Positions 36,601-44,383 of a stretch of 64,000 nt of DNA are shown here, piece after piece. Made by a program: the position numbers and the translations under genes. Each line of letters starts with the position of its first letter. Within the stretch, counting starts at the first letter, position 1. The stretch is from Chitinophagaceae bacterium (lineage in GTDB: Bacteria > Bacteroidota > Bacteroidia > Chitinophagales > Chitinophagaceae), in assembly GCA_016699815.1 (NCBI GenBank), contig CP065012.1, positions 1,550,001 to 1,614,000 of the forward strand. The letters run 5' to 3'. Below the pieces are notes generated by a model. The model was not told where the DNA came from. It made no database searches and saw nothing but the letters and a program-made list of their open reading frames with translations.

Positions 36601-39600
36601 GCATATTAACACTTCTTCACCGATAGTTACCAATTGTAATTTCATTGGCAACACAGCCAGCCAGGGTGGCGGCATTTATAATTATTTTTCATCACCCGTT
36701 ATAAAAAAATGTAGTTTTAAATGGATCTATGCTACCGAAGGTGGCGGAATTTATAATTACACATCATTGCCGCTTATTACCCATTGTAGTTTTACAGGAA
36801 ACCTGGCTGGGTTTAGTGGCGGAGGAATTAGAAACCGTAGTTATTCCTCACCAACCATAAATTTTTGTAATTTTAATGCAAATTTCTCTTTAACCAATGG
36901 AGGTGGATTGACGAATGATAATCATTCCTCTCCACTAATTGAAAATTGTGCTTTTGTAGAAAATTCATCCATTTCAACCGGTGGTGGAATGTCGAATTTT
37001 TCTTCTTCTTTGCCCACAATCCGCAACAGTAGTTTTATTGGCAATGTTTCAAACAACGGAGGAGGAGTGTATAACTCATTATCCTCATCACCCACCATTA
37101 CAAACTGTAGTATCTCAGGTAATGCTGCAAGCGCCCTTGGCGGCGGAGTGTTTAATACACAATCCTCATCACCCATTATTATTAATAGTACCATTGCCTC
37201 CAATAAAGCCACTACAAATGGCGGCGGTATATACAACAATATTGGCACCACACCTACAATAAAAAATAGTATTGTATGGGGCAACAGTACCAATATACTC
37301 CCTGCGGCAACAGCTATAATTAGCAATAGTATTGTACAGGGAGGTTATGCAGGAACCAATGTGTTGACTATAGACCCTCTCTTTATTGCGCCTGAGCTGG
37401 AAGCCAATGCCCCAACTTCTTTAGGAAATTACCGTTTACAACCTTGCAGTCCGGCGCTTAATATAGGCAACAATGCAGATATACCTACTGGAGTAACCAA
37501 CGACTTAGACCTTAACCCAAGAATTTTTTATGATGATGTGGACCTGGGCGCTTATGAACAGCAAACTAATATTTATGCAGATGGTAAATACACAACCTGG
37601 AAAGGCATTAATACAAATTGGCACAATAAAATAAACTGGTGCGGTGGTATAGTGCCAACCAGTTTAATTGATGCTGACATTCCTGCTACCAGCAACAATC
37701 CGGTAATTTCCGCCGCAGGCGAAACAAAAAATTTAGTGTTGAATAATAATACTGCAATTGCTATAACAGGAGCAGGTTCCTTAAACATCAATGGTACTTA
37801 TGCTAATAGCGGCAGCGCTATTACCAACGATGGCTTATGGGTTATGGAGGGTAGCGAAGCCGGGCAAAGTTTTCCTGGAACCAACGCTACAGTTGCAGCA
37901 ATGAACAAGCTGGAAATAAAAAATACCAGCGGTGTACAGTTAGATAAATCATTTGAAATTACGGGTGCTCTTATTCCTACTGCCGGTAATATTAATGTAA
38001 ACAATGGCATTACCATTACGCTTAATTCCAATGCCGATTCTACAGCAAGTGTGGCCATTATTCAGCCTACGGCATCTATAAGCTATAGCGGAACTGGCAG
38101 GTTTGAAGTGGAACGATTTATAAAAACGCCCCGTAAATGGCAGCTCCTAAGTGTACCTACAGATGATAATTTACAAACCGTAAAAGCTGCCTGGGCCGAA
38201 GGCCAAAATGCCGGAGTTAATACAACCGCAGGATTTGGCACTAATATTACCGGACCTCCAGGCCCGCCAAATTTAGATTTTACCAGCCCCGGCTATTCAT
38301 TAAAATATTGGGACGCCAGCATTCTTAATTGGCAGTATGTAACTACAAAAGATACAGTGATTCAAAACCCACATGGATTTTATTTGTTTGTAAGAGGAGA
38401 CAGGAGCGCCATTGCAGGCGGTCCTTATGGTACTACTACCCTGCGATCAAGAGGTAAAATATTTGTAAATCCAACAGTACCATTAATAACCAATGATTTT
38501 AATAGTATAGGTAACCCGCTTGCCTCCGAAATTGATTTAAGGCAATTGCAATTAACAACAAGCAGTATTACTACGGCAACAAAATTTTATTTGTGGGATC
38601 CTACTTTACCTGGCTCTCATAATATCGGCGCTTACCAAACGCTCACATTTAATGGAAATGATTTTGAAATTACTCCCGGAGGTAGCGGCGTTTCTATTTA
38701 CCCTGCAGGCGGTTCAATAATTAATGAAGTGCAAAGTGGCCAGGCGTTCTTTATTAAAGATACTTTAGCAACGGCTATAACTTTTCCGGAAATAGCTAAA
38801 ACCTACCGTAATGGCTCAAGCCCGGTTACGCCTACCCGTATCAGTAATAGCAATGATTGGCAAAGGATGCGCATCAATATGTTTGTAATCAATAATGCCG
38901 ATACATTACTTGCCGATGGTACTGCAGCAGATATAAGCCCGGATTTTAGCAGCGATTTTGATGCCAATGATGCCGATAAATTTTTAAACGCCGGTGAAAA
39001 CCTTTATTTATACCGTGCATCAAAAAAACTTGCCGTGGAAAGACATGCCCCAATTACCGTAAACGATACTTTCTTTTTGCGTATGGAAAAAGTATTGGTA
39101 AGGAATTATTTTTTTACCATAAACTTTAGCGGCTTTATTTTACCAAACACGCTACAACCTTTTATTGTAGATAATTACCTGCAAACGGAATCAGCTTTAA
39201 ACCTTCAGCAGCCTTCAATTTATAATTTTAACGTAATTGCCCTTGCAGGCTCTTATGCAACAAACCGTTTTTATATTGTGTTTAAACCTATCGGTACGGT
39301 TCCTGTTACATTTATAGATGTAGCAGCTACTAGAAATACAGATAAAAGTATAGCGGTAAAATGGAAGGTAGAAAATGAACTCAATATTATTACTTACAGT
39401 ATAGAGAGAAGCAGCAATGGTATTCACTTTTCAGTGCTTGGTGCAACTACGGCAAATGGTAATCGCTATTATTTATACAACGATTTGCAACCTTTAATGC
39501 AGATAAATTATTATAGAATAAAAGCAAGCGGCCTTAATGGCGAAACCATTTACAGCAATATTGTAAAAGTATTGCCCGAAAAAATTAAACCTGGCATGAG

Positions 39601-39847
39601 CGTATATCCCAACCCAGTAACAAACAATAAAATAAATATAAGGTTTACTAATATGCCGCTTGGAAATTATAACCTGCAGCTCTTACAGGCCGATGGCAAA
39701 CTGGTGCAGCAGCAAATAGTTGCTATACTGGCGCCGGTTTACGAGTATGGAATGATGTTGGGCAAAACAGTTGCAGCAGGTTATTATGTGTTAAAGATAA
39801 TTTCAGAAACGGGCGAAGAAAATCAAATACCGGTAACGGTTGAATAA
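30671..39847 (+). CDS. Giant beta-helix T9SS surface protein
   Basis: A 3058-residue exported protein. Signal peptide to about residue 25 (LFAQ). Then five long modules, starting near residues 28, 386, 810, 1402 and 1799. Each opens with a GIVYVNK..GNGSSWA-NAVKELADALKAA...IWVA-GTYxP pattern and continues with right-handed parallel beta-helix coils (repeated GGGIYN..SPTITNC-F-GN-A). Each closes with SPAIN-G-N...DLD-N-R...VDLGAYE, the choice-of-anchor-Q type ending. From about 2300 the protein changes to beta-sandwich domains, with a KTPRKWQLLSVPT module that recurs in the 728-residue T9SS protein downstream. The end, from about residue 2976 (MSVYPNPV), is a T9SS type A sorting domain, so the chain is carried across the outer membrane and held at or released from the surface. 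No catalytic residues were recognised; adhesin or polysaccharide-binding is the likely role. Confidence 0.9.
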   Translation: MNLILPFKTIVFIVFLTIFSFTLFAQPVRYVKPVATGFADGSSWANASADLQAMINISPAGGEVWVAAGTYKPTYHPVTGAINPIDRNNTFVLLPNVNVYGGFAGTETLLSQRNYAANATILSADIGTVGLTTDNCYHILLSLPGMQPRLLDGFYIQEAFSNGPDINLAGSLISGGNGAGAYFANTQLTLANCVFRGNRSFVNGGAICSHSSNISLFNCVLSGNRTAYAGSAIHLSNGEADIINCTIAGNLNDNADFAAITASGAAPSNFRLVNSIVYHNKPNFQALGVEGKNSILEILTGITGSNLISSNPAFINPVIPAAINSPNLLGDYRLSNCSPAFNFGDQLEIPAGFTKDLDYNNRVMYGGVDAGAYEIQVAPYNSSIVPGAGGIVYVNKATAISGNGSNWASAVKELADALVAAKYNTAISQIWVAAGTYMPLYSKANINCINNTDRENTFELVNNVKIYGGFAGTETLLNQRNITANPTILSGDIGDAGNNTDNCFHVVVGAGNVGLAELNGFTITKGNAVPFSPQFINGFAIKAEEGGAIHLNTASPAIVNCIIRDNYAIFGSGIHTYNLAATLNIDSCTFLNNKSQNLGAALKFEKGSGTGNVEVKNCNFKANISNGNGGVACIHGVPARFINCLASGNRIGSNNQGIFHVMMNATATFDNCTIAGNAGVSGCSAIYISDGGSFANANNSIIHSNAMQYPVFGPGTFNPQYCFINGNYAGPNVFNMDPSFEAPVFISDTTSAGNYRLSKCSPAINAGSNALVPMGTTTDLDGNNRFLGTVDLGAYEYPTSNTLAIPGAGGIVYVNKNISVPGNGNSWANAVKELADALKAAQTNTAIQQIWVAQSTYYPMYDVTNFNSCLNNNERNNAFVLVNNVKIYGGFTGTETLLNQRNITANTTILSGDIGIAGNNTDNSFHVVISAGPVGTAELNGFTITSGYANSAHPYTVNSITTEANNGGAIYCGSSSPLIKNCTIINNYASNEAGGLFNKSGSNTQVDSCSFIANTVSANGGGAIYNETNTNVVINNSTFMQNSTAAGRYGAAILNSTSSNTTIFKCHFVNNNAGFGGAIHNNSCSPVIDSCSFENNLATINGGAISIYGSTSMPQISGSTFIKNKATGNGGAIYGNASKPQITANNFSGNKAYNGASIFSESSSAAILIKQCNFLSDTATSGGGSLYLNNSNASIVRCRISGSKAIDGGAIYLRSASDIKLINNLLTGNRATGDGGGIYNDASKIVITNSSIAANWANGDGAGMYFINIPIGQQPLLYNCIVYGNRSGTSAATINNLETSAFGINANAYRCFIENTTDFTGSDGTATTNPLFTQPEPAASAPTTNGIYTVQKCSPAINGGNNTYINATGEITDLPGNARIQNLLVDIGAYESDNAVLAAPDISGIVYVDKTKSGNGSSWADAVPELSDALKAAASNNAIQEIWVAKGTYYPLIDAALTCLPANNRDKTFLLRTGVKLFGGFAGNETAISQRDYISNETILSGDIGTAGVTTDNCYHVVVSAGPVGDAEINGFTITGGNANSSANVTINAQTVSRSIGGGLVLQASIPLVSNCKIISNNAGNGGGIYLSTSNNAIIINNRFSGNTVTTSGGGIYLSNSTNVTLNNCLSSGNTSASYGGGFYSNTTGTIIRNSSFSGNRSGNDGGGLFFSMLSPGTIYNSIIYGNRNGVAVDNISTVFLGNGPTVSYSNIEELSATGRYTNGGNNLTGTSGTPLFVNPVAASLAPNAIGNYRLRKCSPAINTGSNAAAPAGNDLDNNSRIAYTTVDRGAYEKILATPSASGIIYVNAANIDNESDGSSWAKAITQLGDAFKIAKFNSNVKEIWVAKGIYKPIWRADFTTNNITDCPTLTDRDNAFVLVNNVKVYGGFFGNETDTSNRDFVTNETILSGDFNNDDVISGTGATLLITNNAENALHVIISAGAVGTAELDGFTVTKGLANTAVTGIIVNTFNIFKNIGGGMHINTSSPIVTNCNFIGNTASQGGGIYNYFSSPVIKKCSFKWIYATEGGGIYNYTSLPLITHCSFTGNLAGFSGGGIRNRSYSSPTINFCNFNANFSLTNGGGLTNDNHSSPLIENCAFVENSSISTGGGMSNFSSSLPTIRNSSFIGNVSNNGGGVYNSLSSSPTITNCSISGNAASALGGGVFNTQSSSPIIINSTIASNKATTNGGGIYNNIGTTPTIKNSIVWGNSTNILPAATAIISNSIVQGGYAGTNVLTIDPLFIAPELEANAPTSLGNYRLQPCSPALNIGNNADIPTGVTNDLDLNPRIFYDDVDLGAYEQQTNIYADGKYTTWKGINTNWHNKINWCGGIVPTSLIDADIPATSNNPVISAAGETKNLVLNNNTAIAITGAGSLNINGTYANSGSAITNDGLWVMEGSEAGQSFPGTNATVAAMNKLEIKNTSGVQLDKSFEITGALIPTAGNINVNNGITITLNSNADSTASVAIIQPTASISYSGTGRFEVERFIKTPRKWQLLSVPTDDNLQTVKAAWAEGQNAGVNTTAGFGTNITGPPGPPNLDFTSPGYSLKYWDASILNWQYVTTKDTVIQNPHGFYLFVRGDRSAIAGGPYGTTTLRSRGKIFVNPTVPLITNDFNSIGNPLASEIDLRQLQLTTSSITTATKFYLWDPTLPGSHNIGAYQTLTFNGNDFEITPGGSGVSIYPAGGSIINEVQSGQAFFIKDTLATAITFPEIAKTYRNGSSPVTPTRISNSNDWQRMRINMFVINNADTLLADGTAADISPDFSSDFDANDADKFLNAGENLYLYRASKKLAVERHAPITVNDTFFLRMEKVLVRNYFFTINFSGFILPNTLQPFIVDNYLQTESALNLQQPSIYNFNVIALAGSYATNRFYIVFKPIGTVPVTFIDVAATRNTDKSIAVKWKVENELNIITYSIERSSNGIHFSVLGATTANGNRYYLYNDLQPLMQINYYRIKASGLNGETIYSNIVKVLPEKIKPGMSVYPNPVTNNKINIRFTNMPLGNYNLQLLQADGKLVQQQIVAILAPVYEYGMMLGKTVAAGYYVLKIISETGEENQIPVTVE
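32054..32187 (+). repeat. Near-identical coding repeat, module 2 copy
   Basis: About 134 bases that are highly similar to 33317-33450 in module 3, including long identical runs around the coding of NVKIYGGF and TETLLNQRNITAN. Conservation at synonymous positions indicates recent duplication or gene conversion between modules. Confidence 0.75.
33317..33450 (+). repeat. Near-identical coding repeat, module 3 copy
   Basis: Partner of 32054-32187, exactly 1263 bases downstream and in frame (421 codons). Recombination between the copies would delete or add one module without shifting the frame. Confidence 0.75.
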
Positions 39848-40038
39848 TGGTTATTGTAGCTTGTTATCATCTTTTTATAAATAATTCCACAACACATGTT
39901 ACAAAAACTGCAAACGGAAATTTTAAAATAAAATCAGTTTTTTATAACAATAGATATTTAAGTAAAATATTAATAAAAAAAAGAAAGATTCCCGTGCTGT
40001 AAATAAAAAATTAATTTACAAAATAGGAACAGCATTAC

Positions 40039-40085
40039 TACCCCATTTGTGGTATTGCGTAAAACTTTTATTAATAATAATTTTG
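40039..40085 (+). promoter_or_regulatory. Weak 17-bp element E and promoter of S74 gene
   Basis: TACCCCATTTGTGGTAT at 40039-40055 matches the element consensus mainly in its right half. TTG (40055-40057) and, after 20 bases, a perfect -7 TAATTTTG (40078-40085) follow. The -7 starts 23 bases after the element's end, the same distance as at elements A-D. The leader to the ATG at 40131 is about 40 bases. Confidence 0.55.
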
Positions 40086-40130
40086 GGCTTCTCCTTTAAG
40101 GTAATTATTTCTTTTGCCTAAAATTATTTT

Positions 40131-43100
40131 ATGAGACTTAAATTACTCACTGCCTTTTTATTTTTCACGACAATATTTTCCAGTCAAAATATTATTGCAC
40201 AGTCGCTTGCTGTAAATACTACAGGAGCAGTAGCAGATAATAGTGCAATTTTAGATATTACCAGTACAGCCAAAGGCATGCTTATTCCACGAATGACCAA
40301 GGACGAAAAAAACGGTATAGTAGCGCCGGCTACAGGTTTGCTGGTTTATCAATCTGGCCCCGATAGTACGGGCTTTCATTATTTTAACGGTACACTTTGG
40401 GTGTGGCTGGCAAATGCCGATGCCAAGCTCGGTTGGCTTACTACAGGCAATAACGGTACAGATACTGCAATAAATTTTTTAGGCACATTGGATAATAAAC
40501 CATTGATGCTAAGACAAAATAATTTTTGGATGGGCCAGCTAAATACTTCTAAAAAAAATTATTTTATTGGCGCAGCTTCGGGTTTTAATAATGCTTCAGG
40601 CATTTTATTATCTGCTTTTGGCGATAGCGCACTGTTTAACAATACAACCGGAAATGGGAATACCGCTTTTGGTAGCGGAGCCTTAAAAGGCCTAAAAGGA
40701 GCAATTACCGGCCATGTAAATGTAGCAGTAGGTAATAATGCAATGCCAAGTATTACAACTGGCGGTCAAAATATTGCCATAGGAGATAATGCTATGTTTA
40801 GTAACGAAACGGGAGCTATTAATGTAGCTATTGGTGCAGGCGCATTTGAAAATGCCAAAAAAGGAGATGGTAATATTAGTATTGGCTTATGGTCGCAGCG
40901 GCTTAATGATAGCGGTTATAATAATATTGCCATAGGCACACAGGCATTATACAACAATGATTCATCGAGAAATACGGCTGTTGGTTTTCAAAGTTTGTTT
41001 TATAATAACAGGTTTAACAATGTTGCTTATGGTTATGGTAGCGGTACAATAGCAAGCTATTTGCAAACCGATCCTTTGCTGGGTATTGAAAATACTTACA
41101 TTGGTTATGCATCGGGTTATTATACAAATACCGGCAGTAAAAATGTAGCCGTTGGCAACAGGGCCTTACAAGGTATGGGATATTTTAATGGAGATGTACC
41201 GGGCAATGATAATTATAAACGAAATGTAGCCGTTGGCGATTCGGCAATGCTTTATGCAGTAGGCAGCGATAATGTGGCCATCGGTTTTAAAACATTATCC
41301 AACAGCCAGTATGGCGGGCGGCATGTAGCTATTGGCAGCAGGGCTTTATCCAGCACAAGCTCCACTTATCCTAATACGGCAATTGGATATTTAAGTATGG
41401 ACAGCATTACTACAACCGGCGCCAATACCGCACTTGGGAGCTATACTTTGGCTACAGCAAAAACAGGTAGCGCCAATACCGCAATTGGCAATGCAGCTAT
41501 GTACGAAGCTGGCGTAACCTGGGCTACGCTTACCAATAACACAGCTGTGGGGAATAATAGCTTTAGAAAAGGAAGGTATTATGGCAATAGCGCCTTTGGT
41601 TCAGAAGCATTAAGTGCCGATACTTCCGGTATTTGGAATACAGCAATTGGGAATGTTTCCATGGAAAAAAACTTAAGCGGTATTCTAAACGCTGGCGTAG
41701 GAGTTTCCAGTTTAAGAAATAATACAATTGGAAGTTTTAATACTGCAATGGGCTCAAATGCTTTATATGCACAGGATACTGCCGACCGTGTAACGGCAGT
41801 GGGTTATGAAGCTTTGTTTTATAATAACAGGGATTTTAATACAGCGGTAGGTGTACACGCAGGTTGGGGAAATTCATGGAATTCCAATAATATTAACGAA
41901 GGAGATGAAAATACCATGATTGGGTATGGAGCCTTATCCGGAAATGGTTATGGTAGCAAAAATGTAGCAGTTGGTCACATGGCCATGAGTATATTTACAC
42001 CCGCATCTTTTATTTCGGGTGGAACCCCTTCACAAAATGTAGGAGTGGGTGATTCGGCTCTGCAACAAAACCGTGGAAACAATAATACCGCAATTGGTTT
42101 TAGGGCCTTGAGCAAAAACTTTACGGCTGTAGGCAATACAGCCCTCGGTTCTTATGCTTTAAGCAATCATCAAAACGATAATTATAACACCGCATTAGGA
42201 TTTGAATCTATGGTAGAAGATACTACTGGTTTTTTGAATACAGCTGTAGGTTGGCGGTCATTACGTAAAGTATTTAAAGGAGAAGAAAATACAGCAATAG
42301 GTGTAGGTGCTATAGAATTTTCAGATTCGGCAAAGTGGAACACTGCAGTGGGCCGTGGCGCTATGATAAGCCGTGGCGGAGAAGGAAATACGGCAATTGG
42401 ATATTATGCTTCTGGCTTCAATACAACAACAAATACAGCTAATATTAAATATACTACTACCGTTGGTTACCTTGCCGGGTATAAAAATTATGCTGATGAA
42501 AACACCTTTGTAGGCGCTAATGCAGGTTATGGCGCAACCGTAAACGATTCTATATCGGGAATAGAAAATGTAGGTATTGGCGCTTATACCCTTACCTTTC
42601 TTACCAGTGGCAAAAGCAATACGGCTGTGGGCCTTGGCCCCATGTATTTTAATACCACAGGCAAAGGCAATGTTGCAATTGGTACCCGTGCATTAGTAGA
42701 TAACAGGGTAGGTAATTATAATGTAGCTGTTGGAGATAGCGCCTTATTTTGGAATCGATCCAGTTTAAATGTGGGCGTTGGAAACAGGGCTTTATTTGCC
42801 AATATAAACGGCAGTTCAAATACGGCAATAGGAAACTCTTCTTTGAGTAAATTAAATGGCGGGCTATACAATGTAAGTATGGGCGACAGTTCTTCAACAA
42901 ACTTAGTGTTGGGCAGCAACAATGTAGTAATGGGTTCCTGGGCATTTAAAGATCACACTATAGGAAGCCGAAATACAGCAATTGGAAATTTTGCAATGGG
43001 TGAAAGAGAATCAGGAAACGACAATACAGCCGTGGGAGAAGGAAGTTTATGGAATACCAATAATAACCTGAATACCGGAATCGGCAGCAGGGCAGGATTT

Positions 43101-43979
43101 ACAAATGTGTCGGGAGTTCGAAATGTTTTTTTGGGCGCAAATACAGATGCTCAATTCGATAACCTTATAAATGCAGCAGCCATAGGAGCAAATGCTTATG
43201 TAGGACAAAGTAATAGCATTGTTTTAGGAAGTATAAATGGTATTAATGCGGCAACTTCTTCTACAAAGGTTGGTATTGGTACTATTGTTCCGGATTCAAC
43301 CCTTTCTATTGCCAATAATTTTTCGGTAGGTAGTGTGGGAACGGTTCAATTTCCCAATACAGAAACCATGATAAATATGTTTAGAACGGGTACGAACAAC
43401 CCCGATCGTATGGTATTTGCACACAGCAGGGCTTACCAAAACTGGGGATTGCAATACAGGGACAATATTGACCAGTTTAATTTTATTGGAGGGGGCGTTG
43501 TGGCAATGTCTGTTAGATTGAGTGGAGGTGTTGGCATTGGTACTGCGGCTCCTTCATATCAACTGGAGGTATCAACCAACTCGGCAGGCAAGCCGGGATC
43601 TTCATTTTGGACAATATCTTCCGATGAAAGATTAAAAGATATTCACGGCAGTTATACCAAGGGCATGGCCGAAATTTTAAAACTAAATTCCATAAAGTAT
43701 CATTATAAAAAAGATAATCAACTCAACCTGCCATCCAACGAAGAGTTTTATGGCTTTTCGGCACAGGAAGTACAAAAGGTATTTCCCGAAGCTGTGAAAA
43801 AAAATGAAAACGGTTACCTCAGCCTGGATATACAACCTATAATAATGGCCTATATCAATGCTTTTAAAGAGCAGGAGGCAATTTTAGATAAACAACAGCA
43901 GGAGCTGAAAGATCAAAAAAATACTATAAATCAATTGCTTAAAAGAATTGAAGCAATTGAGAAAAAAAACAACCATTAA
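40131..43979 (+). CDS. YadA-head-like repeat protein with S74 chaperone domain
   Basis: A 1282-residue exported protein. Signal peptide to about residue 24 (IIAQ), a short N-terminal domain common in Bacteroidota exported proteins (AILDITSTAKGMLIPRMT, near 41-58), then almost 50 copies of a 10-25-residue motif N-T-A-[IV]-G-x-x-[AS]-[LM] from about residue 175 to 1040. This motif is the left-handed beta-roll of YadA-type trimeric adhesin heads. The last ~119 residues form a Peptidase_S74 intramolecular chaperone: SDERLK with Ser1164 and Lys1169 as the expected self-cleavage dyad, followed by GFSAQEVQKVFPEAV and a C-terminal coiled coil. In phage tail spikes this domain trimerises the fibre and then cuts itself off. 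There is no T9SS sorting domain, so the export route of the mature fibre is not clear. Confidence 0.88.
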   Translation: MRLKLLTAFLFFTTIFSSQNIIAQSLAVNTTGAVADNSAILDITSTAKGMLIPRMTKDEKNGIVAPATGLLVYQSGPDSTGFHYFNGTLWVWLANADAKLGWLTTGNNGTDTAINFLGTLDNKPLMLRQNNFWMGQLNTSKKNYFIGAASGFNNASGILLSAFGDSALFNNTTGNGNTAFGSGALKGLKGAITGHVNVAVGNNAMPSITTGGQNIAIGDNAMFSNETGAINVAIGAGAFENAKKGDGNISIGLWSQRLNDSGYNNIAIGTQALYNNDSSRNTAVGFQSLFYNNRFNNVAYGYGSGTIASYLQTDPLLGIENTYIGYASGYYTNTGSKNVAVGNRALQGMGYFNGDVPGNDNYKRNVAVGDSAMLYAVGSDNVAIGFKTLSNSQYGGRHVAIGSRALSSTSSTYPNTAIGYLSMDSITTTGANTALGSYTLATAKTGSANTAIGNAAMYEAGVTWATLTNNTAVGNNSFRKGRYYGNSAFGSEALSADTSGIWNTAIGNVSMEKNLSGILNAGVGVSSLRNNTIGSFNTAMGSNALYAQDTADRVTAVGYEALFYNNRDFNTAVGVHAGWGNSWNSNNINEGDENTMIGYGALSGNGYGSKNVAVGHMAMSIFTPASFISGGTPSQNVGVGDSALQQNRGNNNTAIGFRALSKNFTAVGNTALGSYALSNHQNDNYNTALGFESMVEDTTGFLNTAVGWRSLRKVFKGEENTAIGVGAIEFSDSAKWNTAVGRGAMISRGGEGNTAIGYYASGFNTTTNTANIKYTTTVGYLAGYKNYADENTFVGANAGYGATVNDSISGIENVGIGAYTLTFLTSGKSNTAVGLGPMYFNTTGKGNVAIGTRALVDNRVGNYNVAVGDSALFWNRSSLNVGVGNRALFANINGSSNTAIGNSSLSKLNGGLYNVSMGDSSSTNLVLGSNNVVMGSWAFKDHTIGSRNTAIGNFAMGERESGNDNTAVGEGSLWNTNNNLNTGIGSRAGFTNVSGVRNVFLGANTDAQFDNLINAAAIGANAYVGQSNSIVLGSINGINAATSSTKVGIGTIVPDSTLSIANNFSVGSVGTVQFPNTETMINMFRTGTNNPDRMVFAHSRAYQNWGLQYRDNIDQFNFIGGGVVAMSVRLSGGVGIGTAAPSYQLEVSTNSAGKPGSSFWTISSDERLKDIHGSYTKGMAEILKLNSIKYHYKKDNQLNLPSNEEFYGFSAQEVQKVFPEAVKKNENGYLSLDIQPIIMAYINAFKEQEAILDKQQQELKDQKNTINQLLKRIEAIEKKNNH

Positions 43980-44002
43980 AATTCAGTAAATAAATTTTTT
44001 GT

Positions 44003-44362
44003 ATGAAAAATTATTATCTACCCGTTGCCATCTTTTTTATGGGCTTAATGTTAAGTTCATCAAAAACAAATGCACAGGATAAAACGCAATCAGAAATTCC
44101 GTTAAAATTTGTTCCATTTAAACCGGCACCTTACCCGTTGCCCGATTTGGGAAAAATCTTAAAGTCTGATCCCGGCATTCCGGTTCCAAAAAATGTACAA
44201 AAAAATGCAGTTCCGGATTTAGAAAAAACCGATGTAATAAAATCGGCCGCATTAGTAAAATTAGCAACAGAAGCTCCGCTCATAGAAGGAAATAAGAATA
44301 TGCCGACTGGAAAAAATTATTCAAAAGCTGCTACAGAATCCATAAAGTTATCAAAACCATAA
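44003..44362 (+). CDS. Short exported Pro/Lys-rich protein
   Basis: A 119-residue protein with a signal peptide (to about residue 24, TNAQ) and a mature part rich in Pro, Lys and Ala with little predicted structure. No family recognised. It sits 23 bases after the S74 fibre gene and 21 bases before the second T9SS gene, so the three are almost certainly one transcript. A role as assembly or anchoring partner of the fibre would fit, but only position supports it. Confidence 0.65.
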   Translation: MKNYYLPVAIFFMGLMLSSSKTNAQDKTQSEIPLKFVPFKPAPYPLPDLGKILKSDPGIPVPKNVQKNAVPDLEKTDVIKSAALVKLATEAPLIEGNKNMPTGKNYSKAATESIKLSKP

Positions 44363-44383
44363 AGATTAATTTCAATCCTAATT

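Noticed and set aside
30671..43979. Possible CRISPR-like or satellite repeats
   Set aside because: The repeats are coding (beta-helix and NTAIG motifs), variable in length and sequence, with no constant spacer design.
43620..43979. S74 domain as evidence of a phage tail gene
   Set aside because: The gene has a signal peptide, lies in an operon with exported bacterial proteins, and no phage genes are present.
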